Part shown: piece after piece, positions 27,757-37,565 of the stretch | How positions within the stretch are numbered: position 1 is the first letter of the stretch | How the letters are laid out: each line of letters opens with the position of its first letter | NCBI RefSeq assembly: GCF_013911085.1 | Contig: NZ_JACERN010000030.1 | Coordinates: 1-64,000 of the forward strand | Source: Aquitalea aquatica | GTDB lineage: Bacteria; Pseudomonadota; Gammaproteobacteria; Burkholderiales; Chromobacteriaceae | DNA length: 64,000 nt | Reading direction: 5' to 3' | Translations under genes and position numbers: made by a program | The notes under the pieces: generated by a model | What the model was told of the DNA's origin: nothing | The model's input: only the letters and a program-made list of their open reading frames with translations | The model's database searches: none

Positions 27757-28530
27757 ATGTTGATGGTACTCTCCCCGGCCAAAACGCTGGACTACACTAC
27801 CCCACCGCACACCACACGCCATAGTCAGCCGGATTTTCTGGTCGACAGCCAGCAACTGATCACGGTATTACGCGAAAAAAGCCCGGCAGATATTGCCCGC
27901 CTGATGAGCATCAGCGATGCGCTGGCCACCCTGAATGTGGGCCGCTATCACGACTGGACTCCCGATTTCACGCCTGACAATGCCAAGCAAGCCGTGCTGG
28001 CCTTCATGGGCGATGTTTACGAGGGACTGGATGCGGCCAGCCTGAACGAAACACAGCTGGATTATCTGCAAAACCATCTGCGCATCCTGTCCGGGCTGTA
28101 TGGTCTGCTGCGCCCGCTGGACCTGATGCAAGCCTACCGGCTGGAGATGGGAACACGGCTGGCCAATCCACGCGGTGCCAACTTGTATGCATTCTGGGGC
28201 GAACGCATTACGCAGGCGCTGAATCAGCTGCTGGATGCAGAAGATAACCCGACACTAATCAACCTGGCTTCCGACGAATATTTCAAATCGGTCAAACCGG
28301 CCCAATTGCATGGCCGGCTGATCACGCCGGTATTCCAGGACTTCAAGAACGGCCAGTATAAGATCATCAGCTTCTACGCCAAACAGGCACGTGGCCTGAT
28401 GGCGCGCTGGGCAGCCCTGCATGCAGTAGACACCCCTGAAGCACTGCAGGACTTCAATCTGGGTGGCTACCGGTTTGATACAGCCGAATCAGACAGCCAG
28501 CGCTGGGTATTTCGCCGCCAGCTTGCCTGA
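27757..28530 (+). CDS. yaaA: Peroxide stress protein YaaA
   Basis: A 257-residue YaaA (DUF328/UPF0246) protein: [13 protein letters not shown] at the start, [45 protein letters not shown] in the middle, and [13 protein letters not shown] later are family signatures. E. coli YaaA lowers free iron and protects DNA during peroxide stress; it binds DNA with a helix-hairpin-helix-like fold. A plausible ribosome site (CAAGGA) stands before the ATG. It converges on ldhA; no obvious terminator lies in the 25 bases between the stop codons. Confidence 0.93.
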   Translation: MLMVLSPAKTLDYTTPPHTTRHSQPDFLVDSQQLITVLREKSPADIARLMSISDALATLNVGRYHDWTPDFTPDNAKQAVLAFMGDVYEGLDAASLNETQLDYLQNHLRILSGLYGLLRPLDLMQAYRLEMGTRLANPRGANLYAFWGERITQALNQLLDAEDNPTLINLASDEYFKSVKPAQLHGRLITPVFQDFKNGQYKIISFYAKQARGLMARWAALHAVDTPEALQDFNLGGYRFDTAESDSQRWVFRRQLA

Positions 28531-28555
28531 CCCCGGCCTAGCTGCCACTAGCCCC

Positions 28556-29551
28556 TCAGTTTCCCACCTTGTTGGCCAGCACCTGCCCCTGCTCAAATGC
28601 CGTGGCGTTGGCCAGCGTGGTTTCCGCGATATTGTCCAGCGCCTCCCGGGTAAGAAAGCCTTGGTGCGCAGTGACCAGCACATTGGGGAAGGTCAGCAAG
28701 CGTGCCAGCTGGTCATCCTGCAGGCCGACTTCAGAGTGGTTTTCAAAAAACACCCCCTCCTCCATCTCATAAACATCCAGCCCTACCCCGGCCAGCCGGC
28801 CATCCTTCAAGGCTGCGATCAGGGCCGTCGTTTCCACCAGCGCTCCACGACTGGTATTGATCAACACTGCACCGCTTTTCATGCCTGCCAGTGCATCGGC
28901 ATTGATCATGTGCTGGGTTTGCGGTGTCAGCGGCAAATGCAGGCTGACCACATCGCACTCCTGTAGCAAACGCGCCATCGACACATATTCAAAACCCAGT
29001 TGCTGGTCCAGCCCGGCCTGGGGATAAACATCGAAGGCCAGTACGCGCATGCCAAAGCCCTTGGCAATGGCAATGGTGGCCTGCCCGATGCGCCCGGTAC
29101 CTACCACCCCGATGGTCTTGCGGTATAGGTCGAAGCCCACCAGACCATCCAGTGAAAAATCCATTTCGCGCACCCGCACATAGGACTTGTGAATCCGCCG
29201 CACCACGGCCAAGAGCAGGGCAAAAGCATGCTCGGCCACCGCATGCGGCGAATAGGCCGGCACCCGGGTCACCACGATGCCGTGCTGCTGACAGGCCGCC
29301 AGATCCACGCCATTGAAGCCGGCACAACGCAAGGTGATCAAACGCACGCCACGCTGCGCCAGACGGGCAATCACTTCGACATCGAGCCTGTCATTGACAA
29401 AGGGGCAGACCGCATCAACGTCATGCACCAGATCCAGCGTGTCCTGATTAAGCCGGGGCTCGAAATAGCTCAAATGATGGCCAAACTGCTGGTTGGCAAG
29501 ATCCAGGCTTTGACGGTCGTAATTTTTGGTATCGAAAACAGCGATGCGCAT
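28556..29551 (-). CDS. ldhA: D-lactate dehydrogenase, NAD-dependent
   Basis: The 331-residue enzyme matches E. coli LdhA, which reduces pyruvate to D-lactate with NADH during fermentation. Visible features are the substrate loop LRCAGFNGVDL (about 74-84), VPAYSPHAVAEHAFALLLA, the NAD-binding VGTGRIGQATI (about 149-159), the catalytic arginine in NTSRGALVET, the glutamate in DVYEMEEGVFF and the histidine in TAHQGFLT near residue 295. The ATG at 29549-29551 has a weak upstream purine run. The gene stands alone between yaaA and the tRNA-fMet terminator. Confidence 0.93.
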   Translation of the reverse strand: MRIAVFDTKNYDRQSLDLANQQFGHHLSYFEPRLNQDTLDLVHDVDAVCPFVNDRLDVEVIARLAQRGVRLITLRCAGFNGVDLAACQQHGIVVTRVPAYSPHAVAEHAFALLLAVVRRIHKSYVRVREMDFSLDGLVGFDLYRKTIGVVGTGRIGQATIAIAKGFGMRVLAFDVYPQAGLDQQLGFEYVSMARLLQECDVVSLHLPLTPQTQHMINADALAGMKSGAVLINTSRGALVETTALIAALKDGRLAGVGLDVYEMEEGVFFENHSEVGLQDDQLARLLTFPNVLVTAHQGFLTREALDNIAETTLANATAFEQGQVLANKVGN

Positions 29552-29673
29552 GGTGCTTGTCGCCTGAAAGTGGGAGGGCTTTCAGTATAGCGCGGGCAAA
29601 GCGCGGCCCCGAGGCCTGAAATACCGCAAGACAGCTGCCAGACGCTGCTAGCAAATAGCAGGCGCTACAATGC

Positions 29674-29709
29674 AAAAACCCCGTCAAGCATGGCTTGATC
29701 GGGGTTTTT
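29674..29709 (-). terminator. Terminator of the initiator tRNA
   Basis: AAAAACCCCG...CGGGGTTTTT encloses a second stem TCAAGC/GCTTGA, giving a long hairpin at 29674-29709 with T runs on both strands; it ends the tRNA transcript about 28 bases past the CCA. Confidence 0.8.
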
Positions 29710-29736
29710 ACTACCGTGCAGCAAGCTGCAGGGAAT

Positions 29737-29813
<77 letters not shown>

Positions 29814-29862
29814 TCAGTGTTCTGTCGCTGTCTTCTGCGCTGTTTCTTCAGAAGAGGAGTGA

Positions 29863-29891
29863 ATAGTACCTGCCATGGCCGGCAGCGTCAA
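29863..29891 (-). promoter_or_regulatory. Promoter of tRNA-fMet
   Basis: TTGACG (29891-29886) and TACTAT (29868-29863) on the minus strand with a 17-base spacer. Transcription should begin near 29856, giving a leader of about 43 nt before the mature 5' end. Confidence 0.75.
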
Positions 29892-30000
29892 CACTTTCTT
29901 AAAATAAATTTAATATGCCACGGGAATCATTTGTAAAACTTATTAACATTTAGCGGCTTGCCTGACACATCTCCTCAATACGGCTGGCCTAAAGTAGCCA

Positions 30001-30207
30001 ATGTGTTACCGCCAGTCACTTCTGCCCCATGAGTGGCTGGCCGCTTGCAGCACACCCCGTCGACTTCCCCGAGAGGCGAACGTGTTGCAGACAGGTAGCC
30101 AGTGCAGTTTGAATCGTACTGCGCCAGCTCAGGCGAAGTGCAGCGCGTATTCTCCTAAGTGTTCATCACGGAAATTTTGGGCCGCCGTTTGGCGGCCCCT
30201 TTTTTTG
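30001..30207 (+). ncRNA. Candidate structured non-coding RNA
   Basis: No convincing gene lies here, yet the sequence is dense in stems and ends in a strong terminator that serves no coding gene on this strand. Stems include GCCAGTCACT (30011-30020) with AGTGGCTGGC (30032-30041), TGCAGCAC (30046-30053) with GTGTTGCA (30082-30089), and GCAGT (30104-30108) with ACTGC (30118-30122). An alternative long-range fold pairs CACTTC (30016-30021) with GAAGTG (about 30135-30140) and CTGGC with GCCAG, producing a rod with a central bubble, as in 6S RNA; the length (about 175 nt before the terminator) fits. Sequence identity with known 6S RNAs is not clear, and the promoter is weak (possible -10 TAAAGT at 29990), so the 5' end is approximate. 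Confidence 0.5.
30179..30207 (+). terminator. Terminator of the structured RNA candidate
   Basis: GGGCCGCC (30179-30186) and GGCGGCCC (30191-30198) form an 8-bp GC stem over GTTT, followed by eight T at 30200-30207. There is no T run on the other strand side, so it acts on plus-strand transcripts only. Confidence 0.85.
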
Positions 30208-30210
30208 CCT

Positions 30211-30831
30211 TCAGAATGGCAAGGCACGGCCCTGTCCATGCAAGCGCTGCCGACCAAGCCAGGTTAGTCCAATCAGCAAGGCCATGATTCCATAGCTGAC
30301 AAAGGGCGAAAGCAGCAAAAAGCTGTCCACCGATAGCTGCCAGATCATGGCGGCTCGAATCAATGCTTCCAGAGTCAGCCCCCACCCCCACAAACCAGTC
30401 ATGCGCCGGATCGCCTGACGAAAGGCCGGCTCTTGCCAGCGCTGGATAAAACGCGCCCGCCCATCGGCCGACTCGCGCACAACCGTGGCCAGCGCCAGAT
30501 GGTAAACCAGCGGCCGAGCTGTCAGCAGCGACAGCAGGAAAACCACGCCAAACAGGCCCGACAGCAAGGACTCCCGCATCAGCAGGACACGTGGGCTTCC
30601 TCCCAGCAACATCACCAGCAAGGACAGCACAATACCGCCGACGACCAGCAGGCTGAGAGCATCAATGCGGCGAAAACGCAGTAGTTCGACCACGCTCCAC
30701 AGAATGGGCGGCAGCGCAGACACCATCAGTGCAATGCTTTCCCCCCACGGGGCTAGCGCCCAGCGATAGCACAACCAGGGCAGTAGAAAATTGCAGACCA
30801 GTTCAGGCAGCAGTTTGAACAAACGGGACAT
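30211..30831 (-). CDS. VC0807-like multipass membrane protein
   Basis: A 206-residue integral membrane protein starting MSRLFKLLPELVCNFLLPWLCYRW. Five to six hydrophobic segments are visible, with the sequence TARPLVYHLALATV in the middle, which I associate with the VC0807 family of uncharacterised inner-membrane proteins. No catalytic motif is evident. The start at 30829-30831 was chosen because it gives the usual N-terminus; the ribosome site is weak. The stop lies 4 bases from the terminator of the RNA candidate on the other strand. Confidence 0.65.
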   Translation of the reverse strand: MSRLFKLLPELVCNFLLPWLCYRWALAPWGESIALMVSALPPILWSVVELLRFRRIDALSLLVVGGIVLSLLVMLLGGSPRVLLMRESLLSGLFGVVFLLSLLTARPLVYHLALATVVRESADGRARFIQRWQEPAFRQAIRRMTGLWGWGLTLEALIRAAMIWQLSVDSFLLLSPFVSYGIMALLIGLTWLGRQRLHGQGRALPF

Positions 30832-30907
30832 GAGTACGTTACAGGTAAAAAATCGATGATAGGGTAGAAGCCATGCCAGCGACCAGCAGCGGGCAGGAGG
30901 TCCATAA

Positions 30908-30932
30908 AGCAAAACCCCGCCGACGGCGGGGT
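30908..30932 (-). terminator. Terminator after the 61-residue protein gene
   Basis: ACCCCGCC/GGCGGGGT stem (about 30912-30931) with a GAC loop, followed on the minus strand by TTTTGCTTTAT. Confidence 0.7.
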
Positions 30933-30980
30933 TGTGTTGTCTGTGTACTGACCGGCTTGGGCGGTCAGTCGGTACTGCAA

Positions 30981-31166
30981 TTATGCGGCGGCGTGGATGA
31001 AACCGTTGGCCGGATAAAAGGCGCTGGCAAGACCCAGCACGGATTGGAAAGTGACTTCGAACATCTTGCCAACCTGGCGAATGCTGACGACGGTGTAGTG
31101 GACGATATCGCCACTGTCTTTATGCTCAAGAACGGTATAACCCGGTTGCAATTGAGAGATTTTCAT
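30981..31166 (-). CDS. Small hypothetical protein, 61 residues
   Basis: MKISQLQPGYTVLEHKDSG... encodes a beta-rich protein with no signal peptide, resembling short SH3/KOW-like barrels in its alternation of hydrophobic residues, but I do not recognise a family. AAGGAA lies about 10 bases before the ATG, and the gene has its own terminator (30908-30932) and an AT-rich upstream region, with TTGTCA at about 31245-31240 followed after 17 bases by TAGATC on the minus strand. These signals make it a credible expressed small gene. Confidence 0.65.
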   Translation of the reverse strand: MKISQLQPGYTVLEHKDSGDIVHYTVVSIRQVGKMFEVTFQSVLGLASAFYPANGFIHAAA

Positions 31167-31335
31167 TTAGGTATTTCCTTATTTTTTTTATCATTGCGAC
31201 AAAATTTTTAGTTTGATCTAAAGGTTTAACACGTTATTGACAAATTAGCCAACAATAAAGTTCCGTATCGCGCTGATGAAGCACTGTAACAGCGACAAAT
31301 GACACATTCGTGACGAATTTCCGGCAAGAATGCTA

Positions 31336-31376
31336 CAAAAAACAAAGCCCTGCCGATACTGAATCGGCAGGGCTTT
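31336..31376 (-). terminator. Terminator after metG
   Basis: A 14-bp perfect stem, AAAGCCCTGCCGAT (31344-31357) with ATCGGCAGGGCTTT (31363-31376), followed on the minus strand by TTTG and six T. Confidence 0.9.
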
Positions 31377-31398
31377 GAGCTTGGTACTGGTGTAGAGC

Positions 31399-33456
31399 TT
31401 AAGCGATACGCATGCCCGGTACCGCGCCCTGGTCCACATCCAGCAGGAACAGACCGCTATTGTCGTCGGCACCAGAGGCGCAGACGATCATGCCTTGCGA
31501 CACGCCAAAGCGCATCTTGCGTTCGGCCAGATTGGCCACCACCACCACATTGCGGCCCACCAGTTTTTCCGGCTCCTGATAGGCAGCGCGGATGCCTGAG
31601 AAAATATTGCGCTGTTCAAAACCCAGATCCACGGTGAACTGCAGCAGCTTGTCCGAACCTTCCACGAAATTGCAGGCGAGTACCTTACCGATGCGCAGGT
31701 CCACCTTGGCAAAGTCGTCAATCTTGATGGTGTCGGCCAGCGGCTCGTAAGTAGCAGCCGGAGTGTTGGCAGTTGCTTGCATATTCTGTTTGTTTGCTTC
31801 GATCAGTTTGTCGATCAGCGCCGGGTCGATGCGTTGCATCAGGTGCTGATAGGTGTTGATGGTTTTGCCCAAGAGCAGGCTTTCGGCATCAGCCCAGCTC
31901 AGCGCGGCCACGCCCAGGAAGGCTTCCACGCCTTCGGCCAGCTTGGGCAGTACCGGCTTGAGGTAGATGGTAAGCAGGCGGAAGGCATTAAGCAGCACGG
32001 TGCAGACTTCCTGCAGGCGTGCATCCTGCCCTTCCTGCTTGGCCAGCTCCCACGGCTTGTTGGCATCGACATAGGCATTCACCTCGTCGGCCAGCGCCAT
32101 CACGTCGCGCAAGGCCTTGGCGTATTCGCGCGCTTCAAACGCAGCGGCCAGTTCGGCGGCGGCGGCCTGCAGCTTGTGCAGGATGGCGGTGTCAGCCACG
32201 CTGTCGGCCAGCTTGCCGGCAAAGCGCTTGCTGATGAAACCGGCAGAGCGGCTGGCGATATTGATGTATTTGCCGACCAGGTCGGAGTTGACGCGGGCGA
32301 CGAAGTCATTGAGGTTGAGGTCGATGTCTTCAATGCGGCCATTCAGCTTGGCCGCCATGTAATAGCGCATCCATTCCGGGTTCAGGCCGCAGTCCAGATA
32401 GCTCTTGGCCTGGATGAAGGTGCCGCGCGACTTGGACATCTTCTGCCCGTCCACGGTGAGGAAGCCGTGGGCAAACACACCGGTGGGCACGCGCATGCCG
32501 GAGTACTGCAGCATGGCGGGCCAGAACAGGGCGTGGAAATACAGGATGTCCTTGCCGATGAAGTGATACATCTCGGCATCCGAGCCCGGCTTGAACCAGG
32601 CATCAAAATCGATGCCCTTGCTGTCGCACAGGTTCTTGAAGCTGGCCATATAGCCAATCGGCGCGTCCAGCCACACATAGAAGTACTTGCCCGGGGCATC
32701 AGGAATCTCGAAACCGAAATATGGCGCATCGCGGCTGATGTCCCAGTCTTGCAGGCCGCCTTCGATCCACTCGTTCATCTTGTTGAGTGACTCGGGCTGC
32801 AAGTGCGGCTGGCTCACGCCATCGGCACGGGTGGTGCTGCCGCTGGTCCAGCCTTTGAGGAAATCAGCACACTCGCCCAGACGGAAGAAATAGTGCTCGG
32901 AGGTTTTCAGTACCGGCTTGGCACCGGATACCGCCGAGTAGGGGTTCTTCAGCTCGGTCGGGTTATAGGTGGCACCGCACACTTCACAGTTATCACCGTA
33001 CTGGTCCTTGGCCGCGCACTTGGGGCATTCGCCCTTGACGAAGCGGTCCGGCAGGAACATCTGCTTTTCCGGGTCGAACAGCTGCTCGATGGTGCGGCTG
33101 GAAATCTTGTCATCGGCGCGCAGGGCTTTGTACACCTGCTCGGCAAAGGCTTTGTTTTCCGGGCTGTTGGTACTGTAGTAGTTGTCGTGACCGATCAGGA
33201 AACCCTGCGAATCGGCCAGATGCAGTTCGCGCACGGCATCCACCAGCTGGGTGGGGGTGATGCCCTGCTTTTCGGCGGCTAGCATGATGGGCGCGCCGTG
33301 GGTGTCGTCGGCACACACGTAATAGCACTCGTGGCCGCGCATTTTCTGGAAGCGTACCCAGACGTCGGTCTGGATCTGTTCAAGCATATGGCCCAGATGC
33401 AGCCCCGCGTTGGCGTAAGGCAGTGCGCTGGTCACCAGAATCTTGCGTTTGCTCAT
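31399..33456 (-). CDS. metG: Methionyl-tRNA synthetase
   Basis: MetG charges tRNA-Met, including the initiator encoded nearby. The 685-residue protein has the class I HIGH-like motif in [17 protein letters not shown] (about 12-28), a zinc-binding knuckle CPKC...CEVC (about 145-161), the KMSKS loop in [12 protein letters not shown] (about 336), the helical anticodon-binding domain and a C-terminal tRNA-binding OB domain ([31 protein letters not shown]) of the dimeric type. The ATG at 33454-33456 was chosen over a 97-codon upstream extension that overlaps mdfA's terminator. It is divergent in context from apbC across mdfA. Confidence 0.97.
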   Translation of the reverse strand: MSKRKILVTSALPYANAGLHLGHMLEQIQTDVWVRFQKMRGHECYYVCADDTHGAPIMLAAEKQGITPTQLVDAVRELHLADSQGFLIGHDNYYSTNSPENKAFAEQVYKALRADDKISSRTIEQLFDPEKQMFLPDRFVKGECPKCAAKDQYGDNCEVCGATYNPTELKNPYSAVSGAKPVLKTSEHYFFRLGECADFLKGWTSGSTTRADGVSQPHLQPESLNKMNEWIEGGLQDWDISRDAPYFGFEIPDAPGKYFYVWLDAPIGYMASFKNLCDSKGIDFDAWFKPGSDAEMYHFIGKDILYFHALFWPAMLQYSGMRVPTGVFAHGFLTVDGQKMSKSRGTFIQAKSYLDCGLNPEWMRYYMAAKLNGRIEDIDLNLNDFVARVNSDLVGKYINIASRSAGFISKRFAGKLADSVADTAILHKLQAAAAELAAAFEAREYAKALRDVMALADEVNAYVDANKPWELAKQEGQDARLQEVCTVLLNAFRLLTIYLKPVLPKLAEGVEAFLGVAALSWADAESLLLGKTINTYQHLMQRIDPALIDKLIEANKQNMQATANTPAATYEPLADTIKIDDFAKVDLRIGKVLACNFVEGSDKLLQFTVDLGFEQRNIFSGIRAAYQEPEKLVGRNVVVVANLAERKMRFGVSQGMIVCASGADDNSGLFLLDVDQGAVPGMRIA

Positions 33457-33534
33457 TGGGTGTTCCTGAAGGTAAGCGATCTCAAGCGGTCGATTATAGA
33501 GCCGGATGCCGCTGCCGGTCACGGCGCAGATCGG

Positions 33535-33577
33535 CAAAAAACCCGGTGAACCGCGGCAAAAGCGGGCCAACCGGGTT
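33535..33577 (-). terminator. Terminator after mdfA
   Basis: ACCGGGTT (33570-33577) and AACCCGGT (33540-33547) close a 22-nt loop that can form a second small stem; six T follow on the minus strand. It stands 25 bases past the mdfA stop. Confidence 0.7.
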
Positions 33578-33601
33578 GATTGGAGAGTACTTCGCAGAAA
33601 A

Positions 33602-34861
33602 TCAGCTGTTTTGGGTTTGCAGTTCCGGCGGCAGATAATCTGCCGGTGCGGCACGCTCGGCCATGGCCTGCGGCACGGTACTGCGTGCCAGCTGGACAAA
33701 CAGCAAGGCGGTGAGCACCGAGCAGGCGGCAAAGCCAGCCATGCCACCCAGCAGGTAGGCCACGCGGAAGATCTCGATACCCAGCGCGTAGCCGGCCATC
33801 GACAGCATGCTCATGGACGCCGATACCGTGCCCTTGGCCACCGGGGAAGACATCAGGGCAAAGCGGTAGAGCACGCCAAAGCTGAGGCCTTCGCCAAAGC
33901 TCATCAGGCTCATGCCGGCTACCATCAGCCATACCGGCTCTGCAGCAAACAGCACACCGCCCAGCATCAGCAGCAGGCCACTGACGATAGGCCCCATGCC
34001 AACAAATACCGAGCGGCCCAGCGGCCAGCGGTCGGCCAGCAGCACCAGCGCGAAATTACCGGCAATCAGGCCGCCGAACACCGGCAGCTGCATCATGCCG
34101 TATTGCAGGGTAGTCATGCCCAGGTCCTGCACCAGCAGCACCGGCGACAAGGCAATCCAGCCCATCAAGGGCAGGGCCAGCAAGGGAATGCACAGGGCAG
34201 ACAGCACAAAGCGGCGCTGGCTGAACAGACGCAGGTAATCACGGCCCATTTGCGACAACGGCAGCTTGTCATGACTGGGTTTTACCGTTTCCGGCATTTT
34301 CCAGATCAGGCCCAGCAGCGCAATAAAGGACATAGCCGCAATCACCAGGAAGCAGCTGCGCCACGGGGCGACTTCCACCAGCGCGGCACCGGCCAGCGGG
34401 CCAACCAACGGCGCGATCAGCGCCACATTGGCCATCAGCGCCGTTACCTTGACCGCTGCGGTTTCTTCAAACGCCTCTTGCACGGCGGCATAGCCCACGG
34501 CATTGATGAAGCACAGCCCCATGCCCTGCAATACACGCAGGGCAATAAAGCTTTCGATGGAATGCACCAGATAGCTGGCGAGGCAGGCCAATACGAAATA
34601 CGCCACGCCAAACAGCAGCACCGGGCGGCGGCCGATACGGTCCGACAGCGGGCCGGTCAACCAGGGCAGCACAGCTCCGCCGATCAGGAAAGCGGTCATC
34701 GAAGTGGGAACCCACGAGGTATTCACCATGAATTCACGGGTGACCTGCAGCATGGCGGGCTGCACCATGTCATTGGCGATATAAACGGCAAATTCGAACA
34801 AGACCAGCGCGAGGGGGAACAGCAGATTGGCCGGACTGAGAGAAACATGTTTGGACTGCAA
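33602..34861 (-). CDS. mdfA: Multidrug efflux MFS transporter MdfA
   Basis: MdfA exchanges cationic or neutral drugs for protons across the inner membrane. The product (about 419 aa) has twelve hydrophobic segments and follows E. coli MdfA closely: [28 protein letters not shown] keeps the membrane-embedded acidic residues used for drug and proton coupling (Glu26 and Asp34 in E. coli), then [34 protein letters not shown] (motif A) and [25 protein letters not shown] (motif C). No ATG is available near the N-terminus; the TTG at 34859-34861 has AAAGG 8 bases upstream and aligns with the E. coli start. Confidence 0.92.
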   Translation of the reverse strand: MQSKHVSLSPANLLFPLALVLFEFAVYIANDMVQPAMLQVTREFMVNTSWVPTSMTAFLIGGAVLPWLTGPLSDRIGRRPVLLFGVAYFVLACLASYLVHSIESFIALRVLQGMGLCFINAVGYAAVQEAFEETAAVKVTALMANVALIAPLVGPLAGAALVEVAPWRSCFLVIAAMSFIALLGLIWKMPETVKPSHDKLPLSQMGRDYLRLFSQRRFVLSALCIPLLALPLMGWIALSPVLLVQDLGMTTLQYGMMQLPVFGGLIAGNFALVLLADRWPLGRSVFVGMGPIVSGLLLMLGGVLFAAEPVWLMVAGMSLMSFGEGLSFGVLYRFALMSSPVAKGTVSASMSMLSMAGYALGIEIFRVAYLLGGMAGFAACSVLTALLFVQLARSTVPQAMAERAAPADYLPPELQTQNS

Positions 34862-35167
34862 TGCAACAACCTTTCTTGATGACAAAGAGCAAAGCCATGG
34901 CCTGACAGGGCCGAGCCGGTGCCGGACGACACGCGAAATACGTACCGTGGCGTGAAAAAAAAGGGGCTAATTCTACGCTTATCAAGCGCTTACGGCAAAA
35001 TCTTTCGAGGTGAAGCAATCAATAACCGCCAGCAACCTGCCACCCTGCGATGGCCATAGCCACTCGGGCAAGGCGGGAGTAACATGCCAGCTGGCGCAAC
35101 GGGAGCCACGCACCCGTGCTAAAACATAGTAAAATTGTCGGGTATTCCACCCATCCTAATTGCCCCC

Positions 35168-36322
35168 ATGCTCTCCAAACTGACCAAGCTGTTCGGTGCC
35201 AAGCCGGACGCAGATAGCGCAGCCGACACCATGACCCTGACCGACGCCCAAGTACTGGAGGCCGTTGCCGGCCTGATCGACGCGAACACCGGTAAAACCT
35301 ATGCCGCCGCCAAGGCGGTGAAGAACATCCAGATCAGCGCCGAGCAGCTGGCGCTGGACGTGGTTCTCGCCTACCCGGCCGCCAGCCAGTTCGACAGTGT
35401 GCGTAGCCAGTTCGAAACCGCGCTGCAAACCATTGCCGCAGGCCGTGCGCTACAGATTACCGTACGCAGCCAGATCACCAGCCATGCTGCCCAGCGCGGC
35501 GTACCGCTGCTGCCTGGCGTGAAGAATGTGATTGCGGTCGCCTCCGGCAAGGGTGGCGTGGGCAAATCCACCACCGCCGTCAATCTGGCACTGGCGCTGC
35601 AAGCCGAAGGCGCGCGCGTGGGGATTCTGGATGCCGACATCTACGGCCCCTCGCAGCCGCTGATGCTGGGCCTGCAAGGCCAGCGCCCGGAAACCCCAGA
35701 TGGCAAAAGCCTGCAACCCATTGTCAATTACGGTATCCAAACCATGTCCATCGGCTATCTGGTGGATGCCGACCAGGCCATGGTGTGGCGCGGCCCGATG
35801 GTAAGCCAGGCACTGCAGCAATTGCTCAACGATACCCGCTGGGACAATCTGGATTATCTGGTCATCGACATGCCCCCTGGCACCGGTGACATCCAGCTGA
35901 CGCTATCGCAAAAAGTGCCGGTTACCGGCGCGCTGATCGTCACCACTCCGCAAGACATCGCCCTGCTGGATGCCCGCAAGGGGGTCACCATGTTCCAGAA
36001 AGTAGGCGTGCCGATCCTGGGTATGGTGGAAAACATGGCCATTCACATCTGCAGCAACTGCGGCCACGCCGAACACATCTTTGGCGAGGGCGGAGCCGCG
36101 CGCATGGCTGCCGACTTTGGTGTGGAAGTGTTGGGCTCGCTGCCGCTGGACATGGGCATTCGCCTGGCAGTGGATGAGGGCAAGCCGACAGTTGCGGCCG
36201 ATCCCGATGGTGCCATCGCCACCCTGTACAAGGACATTGCACGCAAGCTGGCGGTCAAGGTGGGTGAAAAAGCGCAGGACTTCTCCGGCAAGTTTCCCAA
36301 GATCGTCATCCAGAACAACTAA
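35168..36322 (+). CDS. apbC: Iron-sulfur cluster carrier ApbC/Mrp
   Basis: ApbC (Mrp) is a cytoplasmic P-loop ATPase that carries Fe-S clusters to target proteins. The 384-residue product has an N-terminal MIP18-like domain (about 21-105), then the deviant Walker A VASGKGGVGKSTT (about 124-136), DADIYGPSQP, and the cluster-binding CxxC in HICSNCGHAEHIFGEGG. The ATG at 35168 lacks a strong ribosome site. murI follows after 7 bases, so apbC and murI are probably co-transcribed, followed by the barnase pair. Confidence 0.95.
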   Translation: MLSKLTKLFGAKPDADSAADTMTLTDAQVLEAVAGLIDANTGKTYAAAKAVKNIQISAEQLALDVVLAYPAASQFDSVRSQFETALQTIAAGRALQITVRSQITSHAAQRGVPLLPGVKNVIAVASGKGGVGKSTTAVNLALALQAEGARVGILDADIYGPSQPLMLGLQGQRPETPDGKSLQPIVNYGIQTMSIGYLVDADQAMVWRGPMVSQALQQLLNDTRWDNLDYLVIDMPPGTGDIQLTLSQKVPVTGALIVTTPQDIALLDARKGVTMFQKVGVPILGMVENMAIHICSNCGHAEHIFGEGGAARMAADFGVEVLGSLPLDMGIRLAVDEGKPTVAADPDGAIATLYKDIARKLAVKVGEKAQDFSGKFPKIVIQNN

Positions 36323-36329
36323 GCACAGC

Positions 36330-37109
36330 ATGATCGCGATGTTCGACTCCGGCCTAGGCGGGCTGTCCATCTGGCGCGCCGTGCACACGGCGCTGCCTGC
36401 CTGGCCGATTACCTATCTGGCCGATCAGGCCTACTGCCCCTATGGCGGCCGCAGTAAGGCCGAAATCATCGAACGCAGCCTGAAAATCGGCCACTACCTG
36501 CACCAGCAGGGGGCCAGCCTGCTGGTGGTAGCCTGCAACACCGCCACCACGGCAGCCGTGGCGGCACTACGCCAGCAGCTGCCCATTCCCATCGTCGGGG
36601 TCGAGCCGGCGATCAAGCCGGCAGCGGCAGCCAGCCGCACCGGCCGCATTGCCGTACTGGCCACTGCGGCCACGCTGGCTAGCGAGCGGGTGCAGTCCTT
36701 GCTGGACAAACATGCTGGCGAGGTAGAAGTACTACGCCGGCCGGGGCTGGGCTGGGTGGAACAGGTGGAAGCGGGCGAGCTGGACAGCCCCCTCACCCGC
36801 CGCCGCGTGGCCGAGGTCGTCCGCCCGCTCTTGCAGGAAAACATCGACCATATCGCGCTGGGCTGTACGCATTATCCCTTCCTGTCACCGCTGATTCGCG
36901 AACTCACCGGCGACAGCATCGCCCTGTACGACCCGGCCGAGGCCATCGCCCGCCGTGTCGATTCGCTGCTGCAACTGCACGGCAGTGACAGCATCGGAGA
37001 TCATTGCTACCGTTTCATCACCACAGCGGACGACCCGCAAGCGATGGCAGCCATGCTGCCGCTGCTGATCGGCCATGGCTACGCTGTCGAATCCCTGAAC
37101 CTGGAGTAA
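36330..37109 (+). CDS. murI: Glutamate racemase
   Basis: MurI makes D-glutamate for peptidoglycan. The 259-residue protein begins MIAMFDSGLGGLSIWRA, with the phosphate-free active-site cysteines in VVACNTATT (Cys69) and ALGCTHYPFL (Cys179), and the family YLADQAYCPYGGRS motif. The ATG at 36330 stands 7 bases after the apbC stop codon; the longer frame overlapping apbC is out of register and was rejected. The next gene, for a secreted RNase, starts 3 bases after its stop. Confidence 0.96.
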   Translation: MIAMFDSGLGGLSIWRAVHTALPAWPITYLADQAYCPYGGRSKAEIIERSLKIGHYLHQQGASLLVVACNTATTAAVAALRQQLPIPIVGVEPAIKPAAAASRTGRIAVLATAATLASERVQSLLDKHAGEVEVLRRPGLGWVEQVEAGELDSPLTRRRVAEVVRPLLQENIDHIALGCTHYPFLSPLIRELTGDSIALYDPAEAIARRVDSLLQLHGSDSIGDHCYRFITTADDPQAMAAMLPLLIGHGYAVESLNLE

Positions 37110-37112
37110 ATC

Positions 37113-37565
37113 ATGTTGCTACGCCGTGCCATCCCGAGCCTGCTGCTCTGCGCCCTGCTCGCCCCTGCCGCCTGGGCCTTGCCGCAATGCGCCAGCGTCG
37201 CCAGCAATGTCAATCAGCAAGTCGGCAACCGGCTGGACGCACGGGAACTGACCACCGTGCTGCAAACCCTGGGGCAAAGCGGCAGGCTGCCGGATCAATT
37301 CCTCACCAAGCGCCAGGCGCAACAGGCTGGCTGGCAACCCGGCCGCAGCCTGTGGGCCGTCCCCGGACTGCAAGGCAAGTCGATTGGTGGCGACCGCTTT
37401 GGCAATTATGAAAAGCAGCTGCCCAAGGGTCAGTGGCAGGAAGCCGATCTGAACTATAAAGGAGGCAAGCGCGGCGCCTATCGACTGGTGTTCTCGCGCG
37501 CCGGCCAGCGTTTTGTCTCTCTCGACCATTACCAGCACTTTATCGAGGTGCCAGCATGTCAGTAA
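37113..37565 (+). CDS. Secreted barnase-like ribonuclease
   Basis: A 150-residue precursor with a signal peptide (about 1-22, MLLRRAIPSLLLCALLAPAAWA). The mature part aligns with barnase throughout: LPDQFLTKRQAQQAGW, GKSIGGDRFGNYEKQLP, WQEADLNYKGGKRGAYRLVFS and FVSLDHYQHF. The catalytic set is present: Glu110 (barnase Glu73), Arg120 and Arg124 (Arg83 and Arg87) and His139 (His102). It should cleave single-stranded RNA after purines outside the cytoplasm. Two cysteines (26 and 149) could form a disulfide. The inhibitor gene overlaps its 3' end by 10 bases. The pair follows murI with only 3 bases between, so it is probably read from the apbC-murI promoter. Confidence 0.93.
   Translation: MLLRRAIPSLLLCALLAPAAWALPQCASVASNVNQQVGNRLDARELTTVLQTLGQSGRLPDQFLTKRQAQQAGWQPGRSLWAVPGLQGKSIGGDRFGNYEKQLPKGQWQEADLNYKGGKRGAYRLVFSRAGQRFVSLDHYQHFIEVPACQ

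Noticed and set aside
33506-34879. 457-codon open frame antisense to mdfA
   Set aside because: Low-complexity Gln/His/Arg composition, an artefact of GC-rich coding DNA; mdfA matches its family end to end.
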